Source: Roseibium aestuarii (lineage in GTDB: Bacteria; Pseudomonadota; Alphaproteobacteria; Rhizobiales; Stappiaceae). From it: a stretch of DNA of 64,000 nt. Positions within the stretch are counted from its first letter, which is position 1; every line of letters begins with the position of its first letter. The position numbers and the translations under genes were made by a program. Shown here piece by piece: positions 17,539 to 25,953 of this stretch. Location: NCBI RefSeq assembly GCF_008477545.1, contig NZ_VORA01000002.1, positions 124,001-188,000 of the forward strand. The letters run 5' to 3'. The notes beneath the pieces are model-generated. The model was not told the origin of the DNA, did no database searches, and saw only the letters and a list, made by a program, of their open reading frames with translations.

Positions 17539-18051
17539 TCACCCCAGGCGACTGGCGTCGTCCATATGCGCGCCCGTCCACTGGCCATAGCGCCAGGGCA
17601 GGAACCAGTGGGCGCGGGCGGGCAGGGTTTCGGGCACGGGATCGAAGCCCGAGGGGCTCCAGGGGTGGCAGCGCAGGATGCGGGCGAGCCCCACCCAGCC
17701 GCCGCGCCACAGGCCGAAGCGCATCAGCGCCTGCGCCGTATAATCGGAGCAGGTCGGCGCATAGCGACAGCCGCGGCCCATGACCAGCGACAGGGAATGA
17801 CGGTAGATCCAGATGAAGAGCAGCCCTGCGCGGGCGGGCCAGCTGGCCTGCCGCCAAGAGGGTGACTGCAAAGGCAACTGCGCCTGTGAGGCCGCACGCG
17901 AAGACTCATATGTCCCGAGATTCGCGGCAGACACGGCCGGATCGCGGTGCTGCTCACCCTGGCCCGCCGGATCCTTCGCGGTATCCCGGACATGACCAGA
18001 GCCCAGCCGGGCCGCAGGCCCCTCCCGGCGTGGATCACACGAACCGCACAT
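17539..18051 (-). CDS. yidD: Membrane protein insertion efficiency factor YidD
   Basis: The C-terminal 90 residues are a clear YidD domain: YRHSLSLVMGRGC, YAPTCSDYTAQAL and ILRCHPW, with the three conserved Cys. YidD sits at the inner face of the membrane near YidC/Sec. The open frame has a long N-terminal part (about 80 residues, Ser/Arg/Gly/Gln-rich) not found in YidD. The ATG at 18051, 4 bp after the stop of the IscU-like gene, is the most plausible coupled start, giving 170 residues; a later non-ATG start producing a 90-110 residue protein cannot be excluded. Confidence 0.75.
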   Translation of the reverse strand: MCGSCDPRREGPAARLGSGHVRDTAKDPAGQGEQHRDPAVSAANLGTYESSRAASQAQLPLQSPSWRQASWPARAGLLFIWIYRHSLSLVMGRGCRYAPTCSDYTAQALMRFGLWRGGWVGLARILRCHPWSPSGFDPVPETLPARAHWFLPWRYGQWTGAHMDDASRLG

Positions 18052-18055
18052 GGCC

Positions 18056-18514
18056 TCAGATCGCAGCCGAGCGGGCTGTGTCCGCGCTCTCGGCGGCGAT
18101 CTTGTCGAGGCAGTCGACCACCGCATCGAAAGTCAGCAGCGTCGAGGCATGCCGGGCCTTGTAGTCCTTGACCGGCTCGAGAAAGCGGAATTCGGCAAAC
18201 TTGCCCTCCGGTGCCGGGCCGCCGTCCTTCAGCATCGCATACATGGTGGCCTTGAGATCGCGCAGCTCTTCCGGTGTCGCGCCCATCACGTGCCGCCCCA
18301 TCAGCGACGAGGCCGCCTGACCCAGCGCACAGGCCTTCACGTCCTGCGCAAAGGCGCTGACCTTGCCATCCGTCAGACTGAGATCGACCACCACCTTCGA
18401 ACCGCACAGCTTGGAGACAGCCGTGGCACTGGCCTGAGGCGCGTCAAGCCGGCCAAGGTGGGGAATGTTGCCGGCAAATTCCAGGATGCGGGCATTGTAG
18501 ATATCGTCGAGCAT
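18056..18514 (-). CDS. IscU-like iron-sulfur cluster assembly scaffold
   Basis: A 152-residue protein of the IscU/NifU N-terminal family, which assembles [2Fe-2S] clusters before transfer to client proteins. The three scaffold cysteines are at 37 (KLCGSK), 62 (VKACALG) and 135 (VVDCLD). The usual Asp near the first Cys of IscU is changed to Ser (KLCGS), as in the divergent IscU-like proteins of Hyphomicrobiales that are not linked to isc or suf operons. Next to yidD, 4 bp apart, and divergent from folE. Confidence 0.82.
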   Translation of the reverse strand: MLDDIYNARILEFAGNIPHLGRLDAPQASATAVSKLCGSKVVVDLSLTDGKVSAFAQDVKACALGQAASSLMGRHVMGATPEELRDLKATMYAMLKDGGPAPEGKFAEFRFLEPVKDYKARHASTLLTFDAVVDCLDKIAAESADTARSAAI

Positions 18515-18931
18515 CTGTTCCTGGCTCTCGTCTTGCAGCGGCGGGGCAAGCCAGCCGTATCAGTCCCATGGGCGGCCCAAGGGTGGTCCGGGGATCGTCC
18601 GGGGCCGCGTGTCTCTCCCTATATAGTCAGCGAGAGCGGCGATGGACAGGGGATGCGCGCTGCACACAACCGCGTGATCACAAAGCGGGGAAACCGCATG
18701 AAACCCCTCCGTCGAAGCAGCCTTGCAACCCTTGACCGTTTCGCCGGTTCTTGCAGGAATGGCATTTAGAAGCTATCTCCCCACCACACGCAAAGAACAG
18801 CAAGTCGCCAGACGGCCATGATCCGCCCTCCCCCCGGTCACGTATGATCGGACAAGGACCGGATGACGCGAACGCAAGAATTCACGGATCGGACCCAACC
18901 AATGGATCAGGACCAGGCGACGAGGATCACC
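18515..18931. other. Divergent intergenic region, iscU-like / folE
   Basis: About 415 bp containing the promoters of both neighbours. TATATAG at 18621-18627 is the most AT-rich point and could be a -10 element for either strand. No gene or hairpin that I can support. Confidence 0.35.
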
Positions 18932-19558
18932 ATGGACGCCGTATTGAACACCGGTAAAGCGCCCCACATCCGCAAGAGCACCGCAGAGCTGAAGCGGCCC
19001 AGCCGCGAGGAAGCGGAAGCCGCCGTGCGCACCCTGCTCGCATGGGCGGGAGACGACCCCCAGCGCGAAGGCCTGCTCGACACGCCGAAGCGGGTGGCCA
19101 AGGCCTATGAGGAACTCTTCTCCGGCTATTTCCAGGATCCGATGGAGCATCTGGAGCGCACTTTCGAGGATGTGGGCGGCTACACCGACATCGTCCTGGT
19201 GCGCGGCATTCCGTTCCATTCCCATTGCGAACACCACATGCTGCCCTTCATCGGCACCGCACACATTGCCTATTATCCGTCGGAAGGCGTGGTTGGCCTG
19301 TCGAAGCTGGCGCGCGTGGTCGACATCTTCTCCAAGCGTCTCCAGACCCAGGAGAACTTGACGGCCCAGATCGCATCGGCCATTGACGGATCGCTCGCCC
19401 CGCGCGGGCTGGCGGTGATGCTGGAAGCAGAGCACCAGTGCATGACCATGCGCGGTGTGCAGAAGCCCGGCGTCTCCACCATCACGACCCGCTTCACCGG
19501 TGTGTTCGAGGACAATGCCGGCGAGCAGGCCAAGTTCATGTCGCTGGTTCGCGGCTAA
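18932..19558 (+). CDS. folE: GTP cyclohydrolase I FolE
   Basis: A 208-residue GTP cyclohydrolase I that converts GTP to 7,8-dihydroneopterin triphosphate, the first step to folate and queuosine precursors. Zinc ligands are visible: Cys99, His101/102 in [10 protein letters not shown] and Cys170 in EHQCMTMRG; the [12 protein letters not shown] block is also present. The frame is open upstream to 18863, but an AGGAT ribosome site seven bases before the ATG at 18932, and the usual alphaproteobacterial start (MDAV), favour this start. Next gene hisI follows after 59 bp on the same strand. Confidence 0.94.
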   Translation: MDAVLNTGKAPHIRKSTAELKRPSREEAEAAVRTLLAWAGDDPQREGLLDTPKRVAKAYEELFSGYFQDPMEHLERTFEDVGGYTDIVLVRGIPFHSHCEHHMLPFIGTAHIAYYPSEGVVGLSKLARVVDIFSKRLQTQENLTAQIASAIDGSLAPRGLAVMLEAEHQCMTMRGVQKPGVSTITTRFTGVFEDNAGEQAKFMSLVRG

Positions 19559-19617
19559 GCGCTCCCAAGGATCCTCCCGGCGCGCGCCGCCGCGCCGGCC
19601 CACCCGAGGATCCAACT

Positions 19618-20073
19618 GTGACCGACAGCATCTTTGCCCCCCGAGGCTCGAAACAGGAGCTGGAGCACGGAACCACGCTCCAGCCCCGCTTCGATGACAA
19701 TGGCCTCATCTGCGCCGTGGTCACCCAGGCCGATACCGGCGAGCTGCTCATGGTCGGTTACATGAATGCGGAAGCCCTGAAGCGCACCATCGACACGGGC
19801 GAGGCCTGGTACTGGAGCCGCTCGCGCCAGGAATACTGGAAGAAGGGCGGCACCTCCGGCCAGGTCCAGAAGGTCGTGGAGATGCGCACCGACTGCGACC
19901 AGGACGCCATCTGGCTCAAGGTCCGGGTCGAGGGCAACGGCGCCACCTGCCACGTGGGCTACAATTCCTGCTTCTATCGCCGCATCGAGAAGGCGCCGGA
20001 CGGATCAGCCGTGCTCGCCGCCCCGGACGAGGCCCCCGTCTATGACCCGGACGAGGTCTACGGCCACAAGTGA
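19618..20073 (+). CDS. hisI: Phosphoribosyl-AMP cyclohydrolase HisI
   Basis: A 151-residue enzyme of histidine synthesis that opens the purine ring of phosphoribosyl-AMP. Zinc and magnesium ligands are conserved: DCDQD at 92-96, Cys111 and Cys118 in CHVGYNSCFYR, and the W-WSRSRQEYWKKGG substrate block. The start is a GTG at 19618 with GAGGA eight bases upstream. This is the stand-alone HisI, not fused to HisE, as usual in Hyphomicrobiales. It is in line with folE; the two cyclohydrolases form a common rhizobial neighbourhood. Confidence 0.94.
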   Translation: MTDSIFAPRGSKQELEHGTTLQPRFDDNGLICAVVTQADTGELLMVGYMNAEALKRTIDTGEAWYWSRSRQEYWKKGGTSGQVQKVVEMRTDCDQDAIWLKVRVEGNGATCHVGYNSCFYRRIEKAPDGSAVLAAPDEAPVYDPDEVYGHK

Positions 20074-20093
20074 CCTCATGTGACAGACAGCAG

Positions 20094-20117
20094 GAAGCCG
20101 GGAGATGCCCCGGCTTC
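20094..20117 (+). terminator. Hairpin after hisI
   Basis: Nine-base stem GAAGCCGGG (20094-20102) and CCCGGCTTC (20109-20117) with a 6-base loop, 20 bp after the hisI stop. The following T content is modest, so it is a weak intrinsic terminator. Confidence 0.55.
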
Positions 20118-20153
20118 TGACATTTCGTACCTTGCGCGAAAGGCTTACCGCCT

Positions 20154-20588
20154 TCAGGGCGTGGAGATGTAGCTGCGCATCTGTTCGGCTTCCAGCTCCA
20201 CCTGCGCGATCTTGTGCTTCACCACGTCGCCGATGGAAATGACGCCGATCACCTTGCGGTCCTCATCGACCACGGGCATGTGGCGGAACCGGCCGCTGCT
20301 CATCTTCGACATGACCGAATTGACGCTGTCCCCCTCCACGCAGGTGATGACGGCACGGGTCATGATGTCGCCCACCGCCAGATCAAGAGCTCCCGGCCCC
20401 TGCTGGCCGATGGCCTTGACGATATCGCGCTCCGAGATGATCCCCTCGATCAGGCCTTCCGCCCCCGTGATGACGATGGCGCCGATCTTGCGCTCGGAAA
20501 GCACCTTGCAGATACCCGCCAGCGACGTGGTCGCCCGCTCCGAAATCACGTTGCGCCCCTTGCCCTTCAGAATGGATGCAACCGTCAT
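20154..20588 (-). CDS. CBS domain-containing protein
   Basis: A 144-residue protein made of a tandem pair of CBS domains (about 8-70 and 75-135), a module that binds adenosyl nucleotides and usually acts as a sensor. Characteristic pieces are GAIVITGAEGLIEGIISERDI and RHMPVVDEDRKVIGVISIGD. No fused enzymatic domain. The start at 20588 has GGAGG eight bases upstream; the longer frame upstream is a read-through without a ribosome site. Neighbours (rhomboid gene upstream, hisI convergent) do not suggest a partner. Confidence 0.85.
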   Translation of the reverse strand: MTVASILKGKGRNVISERATTSLAGICKVLSERKIGAIVITGAEGLIEGIISERDIVKAIGQQGPGALDLAVGDIMTRAVITCVEGDSVNSVMSKMSSGRFRHMPVVDEDRKVIGVISIGDVVKHKIAQVELEAEQMRSYISTP

Positions 20589-20679
20589 AGGCGTCCTCCT
20601 CATGTCATGACGTGGGGCCAATCTCCCTTTTGACCCAGCGTCATCATGACAAATTCCGCAGCCGGCGCAAACGGGCTTT

Positions 20680-21483
20680 TCAGACAGACCTGCTTTTGCG
20701 CGGCGGCACTGGATCCAGCAGGGGGAAGAGCAGCAGCCCCGCAAGGAAGCCGCCGATATGGGCCTGCCAGGCAACGGAACTGCCCTCTCCGGCAAGCGGC
20801 ATGCTGACGAAGCCGAAGAGCAGGTTCATCGCGAACCACACGCCGATGAACCCCACCACATTGCGATTGGTAAGAGAGTCCCGTAATGGCACAGCCGGCA
20901 CCTGATAGGCGCCCAGATCCCGTCTGCGCATCGCGCCGAGCGGACCGCCCAGTTCAAAGATGAAACGGATGGCAGCGGCCATCTGGCCGGAAATGGCGGC
21001 CGAGGCGCCGACCATCGGCAGCCCCTCGCCAAAGTGGGTGAGGAGATGGGCCAGCGACCCCGCCACCGTGCAGAGCGCGCTGAGCAGAAGGAACCGCACG
21101 GCGCCGAAACGTCGGGCCACCGCCGATCCGAAGACGACCATCCACAGCAGGTTGGCCACCAGATGCCCCAAGCCTCCGTGCAGGAAGCCATAGGAGAGGA
21201 ACTGCCAGACATCGGCAGCAAACCCGCCGGGTGCGGCTCCACCTGCCAGAACCTCGGACGTGTAGCGCGCCGGCCAGAAGGCGAAATAGAAGAGGCTGAG
21301 CACATAATCCTGCGGTGAGAGCAGGTGATACTGCAGCAGATAGACCCCGATCAGGACCGCGCAGAGCCCGACGACCACGCCCGGCAGATTGAACATGGGC
21401 TGCGGACCGCCCTGCCCGCCGCTGAATGGGCCGTCAGGTCCCGAGGGACCGGAGGAAGGGCTGACAGGATCGGGATGGGTCAT
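20680..21483 (-). CDS. Rhomboid family intramembrane serine protease
   Basis: A 267-residue integral membrane protease with about six hydrophobic helices. The catalytic dyad is visible: Ser161 in GASAAISG and His242 in WQAHIGGFLAG, and the L1-loop/helix-2 part has HGGLGHLVANLLW. It cleaves single-span substrates inside the membrane. The N-terminal 30 residues are Pro/Gly/Ser-rich and cytoplasmic. The gene probably starts its own transcript; the CBS gene follows 91 bp downstream. Confidence 0.87.
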   Translation of the reverse strand: MTHPDPVSPSSGPSGPDGPFSGGQGGPQPMFNLPGVVVGLCAVLIGVYLLQYHLLSPQDYVLSLFYFAFWPARYTSEVLAGGAAPGGFAADVWQFLSYGFLHGGLGHLVANLLWMVVFGSAVARRFGAVRFLLLSALCTVAGSLAHLLTHFGEGLPMVGASAAISGQMAAAIRFIFELGGPLGAMRRRDLGAYQVPAVPLRDSLTNRNVVGFIGVWFAMNLLFGFVSMPLAGEGSSVAWQAHIGGFLAGLLLFPLLDPVPPRKSRSV

Positions 21484-22136
21484 GAGGCGTGGCTTCCGGA
21501 TGAAGCGATCGGGCGGATCCCTTCATGAAGGACGGCCGATCGGCGGGGTGTCATGCCTTGATGTACGTGTTCGCGCCGCAAGGGCAAGGGTGAAGTGATC
21601 TCCCCTGCCGCCTCAGCCCTCGAACCGGCGCCTGCGCGCGCCGGTCTCGACTGCGTTTTCCCCCGATAATCCGGCCCCGTCCGGTGACGATCAGGGACCG
21701 CTGAAACGTCCGGATATCTGGCGCCGACAGGACCGTGAAAAGGCAAAACCCCCGCCGGACCGCGGTCTCGACGAGGGTTTTTCCGGTCGCGTCCCCACAC
21801 GACGAAGCCCCTGAGCCGGTTCATGCCGGCACATCATCCAGCCCGCGGCGCGCAACAGGGCGGCACCGGCCGGGCCGGAGAGAAGACTCTCTTCAGGTCT
21901 TAAGCTATCCTTAATCTGAGCCAACGCACCGGAGGGCACAAGGGGCAAGATCCCGTTAACCTTAAGCGCCGCGCTCGAAAGCGAAAAAGACCAGCCTTTC
22001 ACGCGGGTTGGCACGGCAACTGCAGTGTAGACCTCGAGAAACCGAACAGGGGACGAAATGTCCCGCTTCGGGACAGGTCAGAGAGAACGGATGGTTCATT
22101 TTGGCAATGTCCCGCGAGAACGAGAGGCGTATTGAG
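21484..22136. other. Intergenic region with hairpins and a CtrA-like box
   Basis: 650 bp with no gene. It holds a 7-bp perfect hairpin (CCGGCGC 21625-21631 / GCGCCGG 21638-21644), a second structure at 21745-21782 (AAAACCC..GGGTTTT enclosing the palindrome GACCGCGGTC and followed by T), and a CtrA-like box at 21900-21914. The two hairpins could belong to an unannotated small RNA on the plus strand, or to the leader of the PAS_5 gene; I cannot decide. Confidence 0.4.
21900..21914 (+). promoter_or_regulatory. CtrA-like box upstream of the PAS_5 gene
   Basis: TTAAGCTATCCTTAA is a perfect TTAA-N7-TTAA site, 223-237 bp upstream of the start at 22137. A TTAACC-TTAAG element follows at 21956-21965. 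Pattern match only; distance leaves room for a long leader. Confidence 0.45.
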
Positions 22137-22787
22137 ATGAAGAACGGCGTGACACAGGCTCTCTACAGCTACTGGGACGATCTGCGCGGCACCCGCCCGG
22201 CCCCCAACCGCTCCGAAGTCGACCCTGGGCGCATTCGCGGCCTGCTGGGCGACACCTTCATCCTGGAAACCTCCGGCGCGCAGAACGTGCGCTATCGCCT
22301 GGCCGGCACCCGGCTGTGCTCCGCCCATTGCCGCGAGCTGAAGGGCCGCAACTTCCTGCGCGGCTGGTCCACCAAGGACCGCGAGGCCCTCGAAAGCCTG
22401 CTCACCGCCATCACGGAAGATGGGGCTGCGGCCGTGGTCGGCGTCAACGGCCACACGGAGCGGGACCAGGTGCTGCGCATGGAAATGCTGCTGCTGCCGC
22501 TGAACGTTCCCGGCGAAGGCCGCACCCGCATCCTCGGCTCCTGCACCCCGATGGACCGCCCCTACTGGCTGGGCCTGCATCCGATTCTCCAGCAGTCCAT
22601 CACCAGCCTGCGTCTGGTCTGGCCCGACGAGCGCCCCGCCTTCCTGCGCGGTCCGCAGACGGCCAACCCGATCCTGCCCCGCTTCCAGGCAGAGCGCATG
22701 CCCATGCCGGTTCCCGCTGCAGCCATGGCCGCCGGTGCCGAGCGCCGGGTGGGGCATCTGACCGTGTATCAGGGCGGAAAGGCCTGA
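22137..22787 (+). CDS. PAS_5 (DUF1457) domain-containing protein
   Basis: A 216-residue soluble protein of the PAS_5 family (PF07310), common in Hyphomicrobiales. The N-terminus (ALYSYWDDLRGTRPAPNRSEVDP) is the family signature, followed by a PAS-like core to about residue 165. No output domain is present, so any signal must be passed to a partner. The ATG at 22137 has AGAGG nine bases upstream; the ATG at 22107 lacks one. Followed after 114 bp by the tandem PilZ gene, also plus strand. Confidence 0.8.
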   Translation: MKNGVTQALYSYWDDLRGTRPAPNRSEVDPGRIRGLLGDTFILETSGAQNVRYRLAGTRLCSAHCRELKGRNFLRGWSTKDREALESLLTAITEDGAAAVVGVNGHTERDQVLRMEMLLLPLNVPGEGRTRILGSCTPMDRPYWLGLHPILQQSITSLRLVWPDERPAFLRGPQTANPILPRFQAERMPMPVPAAAMAAGAERRVGHLTVYQGGKA

Positions 22788-22901
22788 GACACACCGGGCA
22801 AAATCCGTCAGGCACTCTTACTGATCGTTAACCCGCAGCAGCCTAAGGTAATCCACCTAGGGATGAGTGCATCACGCACGCGGGCAAACGGGTGAGAAGG
22901 C

Positions 22902-23537
22902 ATGGGCGCCGGACTGGCAACGGCATCTGAGGGATCGAGACCGCTCCAGGCGGCCGATCGGCGCAGACACCAGCGCGTTGCCGTGAACATTCTCGGCCGC
23001 TTCATGCTTGAGGACCGCCGCGAATACCCCTGCCAGGTCATCGACATGTCTCCCGGCGGAATGGCCATGATCACCCCCGTCTCCGGGCGGGTCGGTGAAC
23101 GGGTCATTGCCTATCTGGACCATCTCAGCCGGGTCGAAGGCAAGATCTCCCGCGTTTTCGACGGGGGATTCGCCGTCGAGCTCAACAACACGTCCCGCAA
23201 GCGCGACAAGATCGCCAACATCCTGACGTGGCTGGCCAACCGGGACGAGCTCAATCTGCCCGAAGACCGCCGCCACGATCGCTTCGTGCCGAAGAATCCG
23301 ATCACCAAGATGGTTCTGCCCGACGGGTCCGAGCACATGTGCCGGATCATCGACGTGTCGCTGTCGGGCGCCGCCATTGCCACGGACGTGGAACCGGAAA
23401 TGGGCGACAGCATCGCCCTCGGCAAGATGCGGGCCCGCGTTGTCCGCCGCATCGAAGGCGGCATCGCGGTGGAATTCGCCGCGATCCAGAACCGCGAACT
23501 TCTCGAACACCACATCACCAGCACCACCGGCCGCTAA
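22902..23537 (+). CDS. Tandem PilZ domain protein
   Basis: A 211-residue protein with two PilZ domains. The first has RRRHQRVAVN (near 26) and DMSPGGMA; the second has RRHDRFVP (about 124) and DVSLSGAAI. These are the RxxxR and (D/N)xSxxG c-di-GMP binding motifs, intact in both copies. GAGAAGG precedes the ATG. With two sites the protein could bind two c-di-GMP molecules or bridge partners. It may act with the preceding PAS_5 gene; a GGDEF-EAL enzyme is encoded elsewhere in the window (39275-41560). Confidence 0.85.
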   Translation: MGAGLATASEGSRPLQAADRRRHQRVAVNILGRFMLEDRREYPCQVIDMSPGGMAMITPVSGRVGERVIAYLDHLSRVEGKISRVFDGGFAVELNNTSRKRDKIANILTWLANRDELNLPEDRRHDRFVPKNPITKMVLPDGSEHMCRIIDVSLSGAAIATDVEPEMGDSIALGKMRARVVRRIEGGIAVEFAAIQNRELLEHHITSTTGR

Positions 23538-24167
23538 GGTCGGTTGCCAGAGCGGGATCACCCCGCTGACGCTGCCGCTCGCGCATGGCCCTGGCGTGCC
23601 CCTGCCCGTTCCCGTGCCCGCGCGCGTCCGGCGACAGCTCCTCCACACTTGGTTAGCAGCAAGCCTGATCGCACATCAGGCAGGTCTTTTGCGCAAGCAT
23701 TGTCCCCGAATCCCGGACCGCAAGAGGCGGGGGGCCACAGGTTCCACAAACCCGAAGACGGCTGACGCCACCGTCCTGCACCGAGGCGGTGCTCAACGCC
23801 CTTGATGGTCTTGCCAATCCTTACAGCCGCCGGCGGCCTGAGAGCCGCACGCATCCCGATCTTTTTTCGCCTCTGACGCGATTTTTTTCTGCCGCCAGAA
23901 ACGCGGAAATCTTGCCATTTGCCTGGCTCAAGAGGGTTGTTCCCGCAGGATTTCCCACCTCGAAAGATCGCAGAAAATCCATATAAAACAATCACCTGAC
24001 GGTTTTTCCATAAAATTTTAGTCAAATGCGCTTCAAGATTTATTCAAATAAGCCTCAAATATAGATCGAGTTTGAATAAAGTATAATTTTGATCTTATTC
24101 TTTCAATTATAAGCACATAAAAAGCGCCATGCGATGTTGCGTCTCACCTCGATGGGGAGGCGCAAGA
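23538..24167. other. Intergenic region ending in a strongly AT-rich segment
   Basis: 630 bp with no supportable gene. From about 23990 to 24130 the DNA drops to about 25% GC (30 of 120 bases in 24001-24120), against 65% around it, with A/T runs on both strands. It lies directly upstream of the BTLCP gene, and probably holds its promoter with an UP-like element or a binding region for a Ros/MucR-type AT-binding regulator. A minus-strand open frame at 23558-24025 has no domain and was rejected. Confidence 0.5.
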
Positions 24168-24776
24168 ATGAAATTCAAGAATACATTTACTATCTCTACG
24201 GCAGCAACACTAGTCCTGATGTCCGCATCGATGGCAATGGCATCTCCGAGCCGCTTCATGGCCATGGGATCGGCCGTCAAGGCACCGGTTGGACATGTGC
24301 AGTTCTGCGCGGAGAATCCGGCGGAATGCCAGGGCAGGGAAGATCCGGTCGTGGTTCGCCTGACCGAAGCCCGCTGGAACGAACTGATCGCGCTCAACCA
24401 GCGCGTCAACAGAAGCATTCGCCCGGTGACCGACGATCAACTCTTCGGTCGCGAAGAATACTGGACCTTCCCCACGTCGGGTGCTGGGGATTGCGAAGAA
24501 TACGTCCTGGAAAAGCGTCGCGAGCTGATCGCAGCCGGCTGGCCGAAGAGCGCCCTGCTGATCACCGTCGCCAAGGACATCAAGAACGCGGGCCATGCGG
24601 TTCTGACGGTACGCACCGATCAGGGCGACATGATCCTCGACAACCAGATCGAAGCGGTTCTGCCGTGGTATTCCACGCCCTACCGCTACATCAAGCGCCA
24701 GTCCACCACCGAACCCGCACGGTGGACCGGCATCTCCGACAAGCGCGTCACCACGGTGGGCAGCCTCGGAAACTGA
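24168..24776 (+). CDS. Transglutaminase-like cysteine protease (BTLCP)
   Basis: A 202-residue exported protein of the bacterial transglutaminase-like cysteine proteinase family (PF06035), related to LapG. A signal peptide (MKFK, hydrophobic to about 25, AMA-S) is present. The catalytic triad is Cys109 (GDCEEYVL), His143 (AGHAVLTV) and Asp158 (LDNQI). LapG-type enzymes release surface adhesins under c-di-GMP control, but no LapD or adhesin gene is adjacent, so this role is a guess. GGAGG lies six to seven bases before the ATG. Confidence 0.82.
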   Translation: MKFKNTFTISTAATLVLMSASMAMASPSRFMAMGSAVKAPVGHVQFCAENPAECQGREDPVVVRLTEARWNELIALNQRVNRSIRPVTDDQLFGREEYWTFPTSGAGDCEEYVLEKRRELIAAGWPKSALLITVAKDIKNAGHAVLTVRTDQGDMILDNQIEAVLPWYSTPYRYIKRQSTTEPARWTGISDKRVTTVGSLGN

Positions 24777-24930
24777 AATGTGGGTTTGGAGGATTTGTCC
24801 GGAAACGGGCAAACGGGAAGATCCGGTCGCGTCCCCACCCTCCCCATCCCTACCACGACCGGATCCAGGGAGTCGGCTCGCCCCCGCAGGCCGGCTCCCG
24901 CCCCTTTCCGGGCCCTGTGGCCCGAATGAA

Positions 24931-24963
24931 AGAAGCCCCGGCCATTGGCGCGGGGCTTTTTTT
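24931..24963 (+). terminator. Intrinsic terminator after the BTLCP gene
   Basis: Stem GCCCCG (24935-24940) with CGGGGC (24951-24956) around a 10-base loop, followed by seven T. About 155 bp after the stop codon at 24776, and just before the convergent carbonic anhydrase gene. Confidence 0.75.
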
Positions 24964-24981
24964 CGTCTCTCGCAGGCCGTA

Positions 24982-25515
24982 TCAGCCGTCGATCGGAGTC
25001 AGTCCGGCCTTGAAGCGGCGCCAGTTGCGCTGATAACCGAGCGCCGACTGCCGCAGGCCCTCGACCGCGTTGTCATCGAGCTCGCGCACCACCTTCGCCG
25101 GCATCCCCACGACAAGGGAATTATCCGGGATCACTTTGCCTTCCGGCACCAGGGCATTGGCCCCGATCAGGCAGTTCTTCCCGATCACGGCCCCGTTGAG
25201 CACCGTCGCGCCCATGCCGATCAGGGAATTCTCGCCGATGGTGCAACCATGCAGGATCGCCTTGTGACCGATGGTGCATCCCGCCCCGATGGTGAGCGGA
25301 AAGCCCATGTCAGAGTGGCACACGGTGCCGTCCTGAATGTTGGTGCCCTCGCCCACGCGGATCAGCTCGTTGTCGCCGCGCAGAACGGCGCCGAACCAGA
25401 CGCTGGCGCCCCGATCGAGCCGCACCGCCCCGATGACACTCGCATCGGGCGCCACCCAGCAGTCGGCCGGGTCCACCAGCACCGGCACCCGATCCTCAAG
25501 CCTGTAAAGCGTCAT
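24982..25515 (-). CDS. Gamma carbonic anhydrase family protein
   Basis: A 177-residue left-handed beta-helix protein of hexapeptide repeats. Zinc-ligand histidines are at 67 (VCHSD), 84 (IGHKAI) and 89 (LHGC), matching the gamma-class carbonic anhydrase arrangement; homologues of the YrdA/PaaY type share it, so catalytic activity is not certain. The frame extends upstream to 26166 without a domain; the start at 25515 has GGGAGG seven bases before it. It is the downstream member of a short minus-strand pair with the small membrane protein, 92 bp apart. Confidence 0.85.
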   Translation of the reverse strand: MTLYRLEDRVPVLVDPADCWVAPDASVIGAVRLDRGASVWFGAVLRGDNELIRVGEGTNIQDGTVCHSDMGFPLTIGAGCTIGHKAILHGCTIGENSLIGMGATVLNGAVIGKNCLIGANALVPEGKVIPDNSLVVGMPAKVVRELDDNAVEGLRQSALGYQRNWRRFKAGLTPIDG

Positions 25516-25607
25516 GTCGTCCTCCCGAAAAAGAAAAGGCCGGGCCCACTCCTCGTGAACCCGTGCCGATCTGGCGTCCCGCATCCCGGACGGTCGTGAT
25601 CTGCGGA

Positions 25608-25934
25608 TCAGAGCCCGTGGGCGATCCCGAGGGCGAAATGCATCACCACGACACCGGAGCACAGGCTCCACATCCCGGCAATCGTCGAGGAGGCAACCAG
25701 CCATCCGATGGGCCGGCCTTCCAGGCGGCGACCGCGGATGGCATTGCGCATGATAATGAAAGGTCCGGCAAAGATGCAAAGGGAGACCGCACAGATCGTG
25801 CCGATCACCGACTGGGCATCGAGGGCGAAATGAGGCGGCCGGTCGGTCACCAGCTGATAGAGGCTGCCGAGGACGCCGGCGGCAACAAAACCTGCGGTCC
25901 CGATATACAGTGCGAGAACGAGTTCGAAGAGCAC
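25608..25934 (-). CDS. Small hypothetical membrane protein
   Basis: A 108-residue protein with about three hydrophobic helices (about 1-23, 42-60, 78-103) and a short Arg-rich turn ([13 protein letters not shown]). I do not recognise a named function; it looks like a conserved hyphomicrobial membrane protein. The start codon is GTG at 25934 with an AGAGG ribosome site, and that site lies inside a perfect CtrA-like TTAA-N7-TTAAC box (25938-25953), an unusual overlap. Confidence 0.7.
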   Translation of the reverse strand: MLFELVLALYIGTAGFVAAGVLGSLYQLVTDRPPHFALDAQSVIGTICAVSLCIFAGPFIIMRNAIRGRRLEGRPIGWLVASSTIAGMWSLCSGVVVMHFALGIAHGL

Positions 25935-25937
25935 GTT

Positions 25938-25953
25938 TTAACCTCTTGTTAAC
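25938..25953 (-). promoter_or_regulatory. CtrA-like box overlapping the start of a membrane protein gene
   Basis: TTAACCTCTTGTTAAC fits TTAA-N7-TTAAC perfectly. It starts 4 bp upstream of the GTG codon at 25934 and contains the ribosome binding site, so if bound by CtrA it would more likely block than activate this gene. It might also act on the divergent gene at 26217. Confidence 0.5.

Noticed and set aside
23558..24025. A 155-codon minus-strand frame in the AT-rich upstream region
   Set aside because: Low-complexity Arg/Ala translation, no ribosome site, and it lies over a promoter region.
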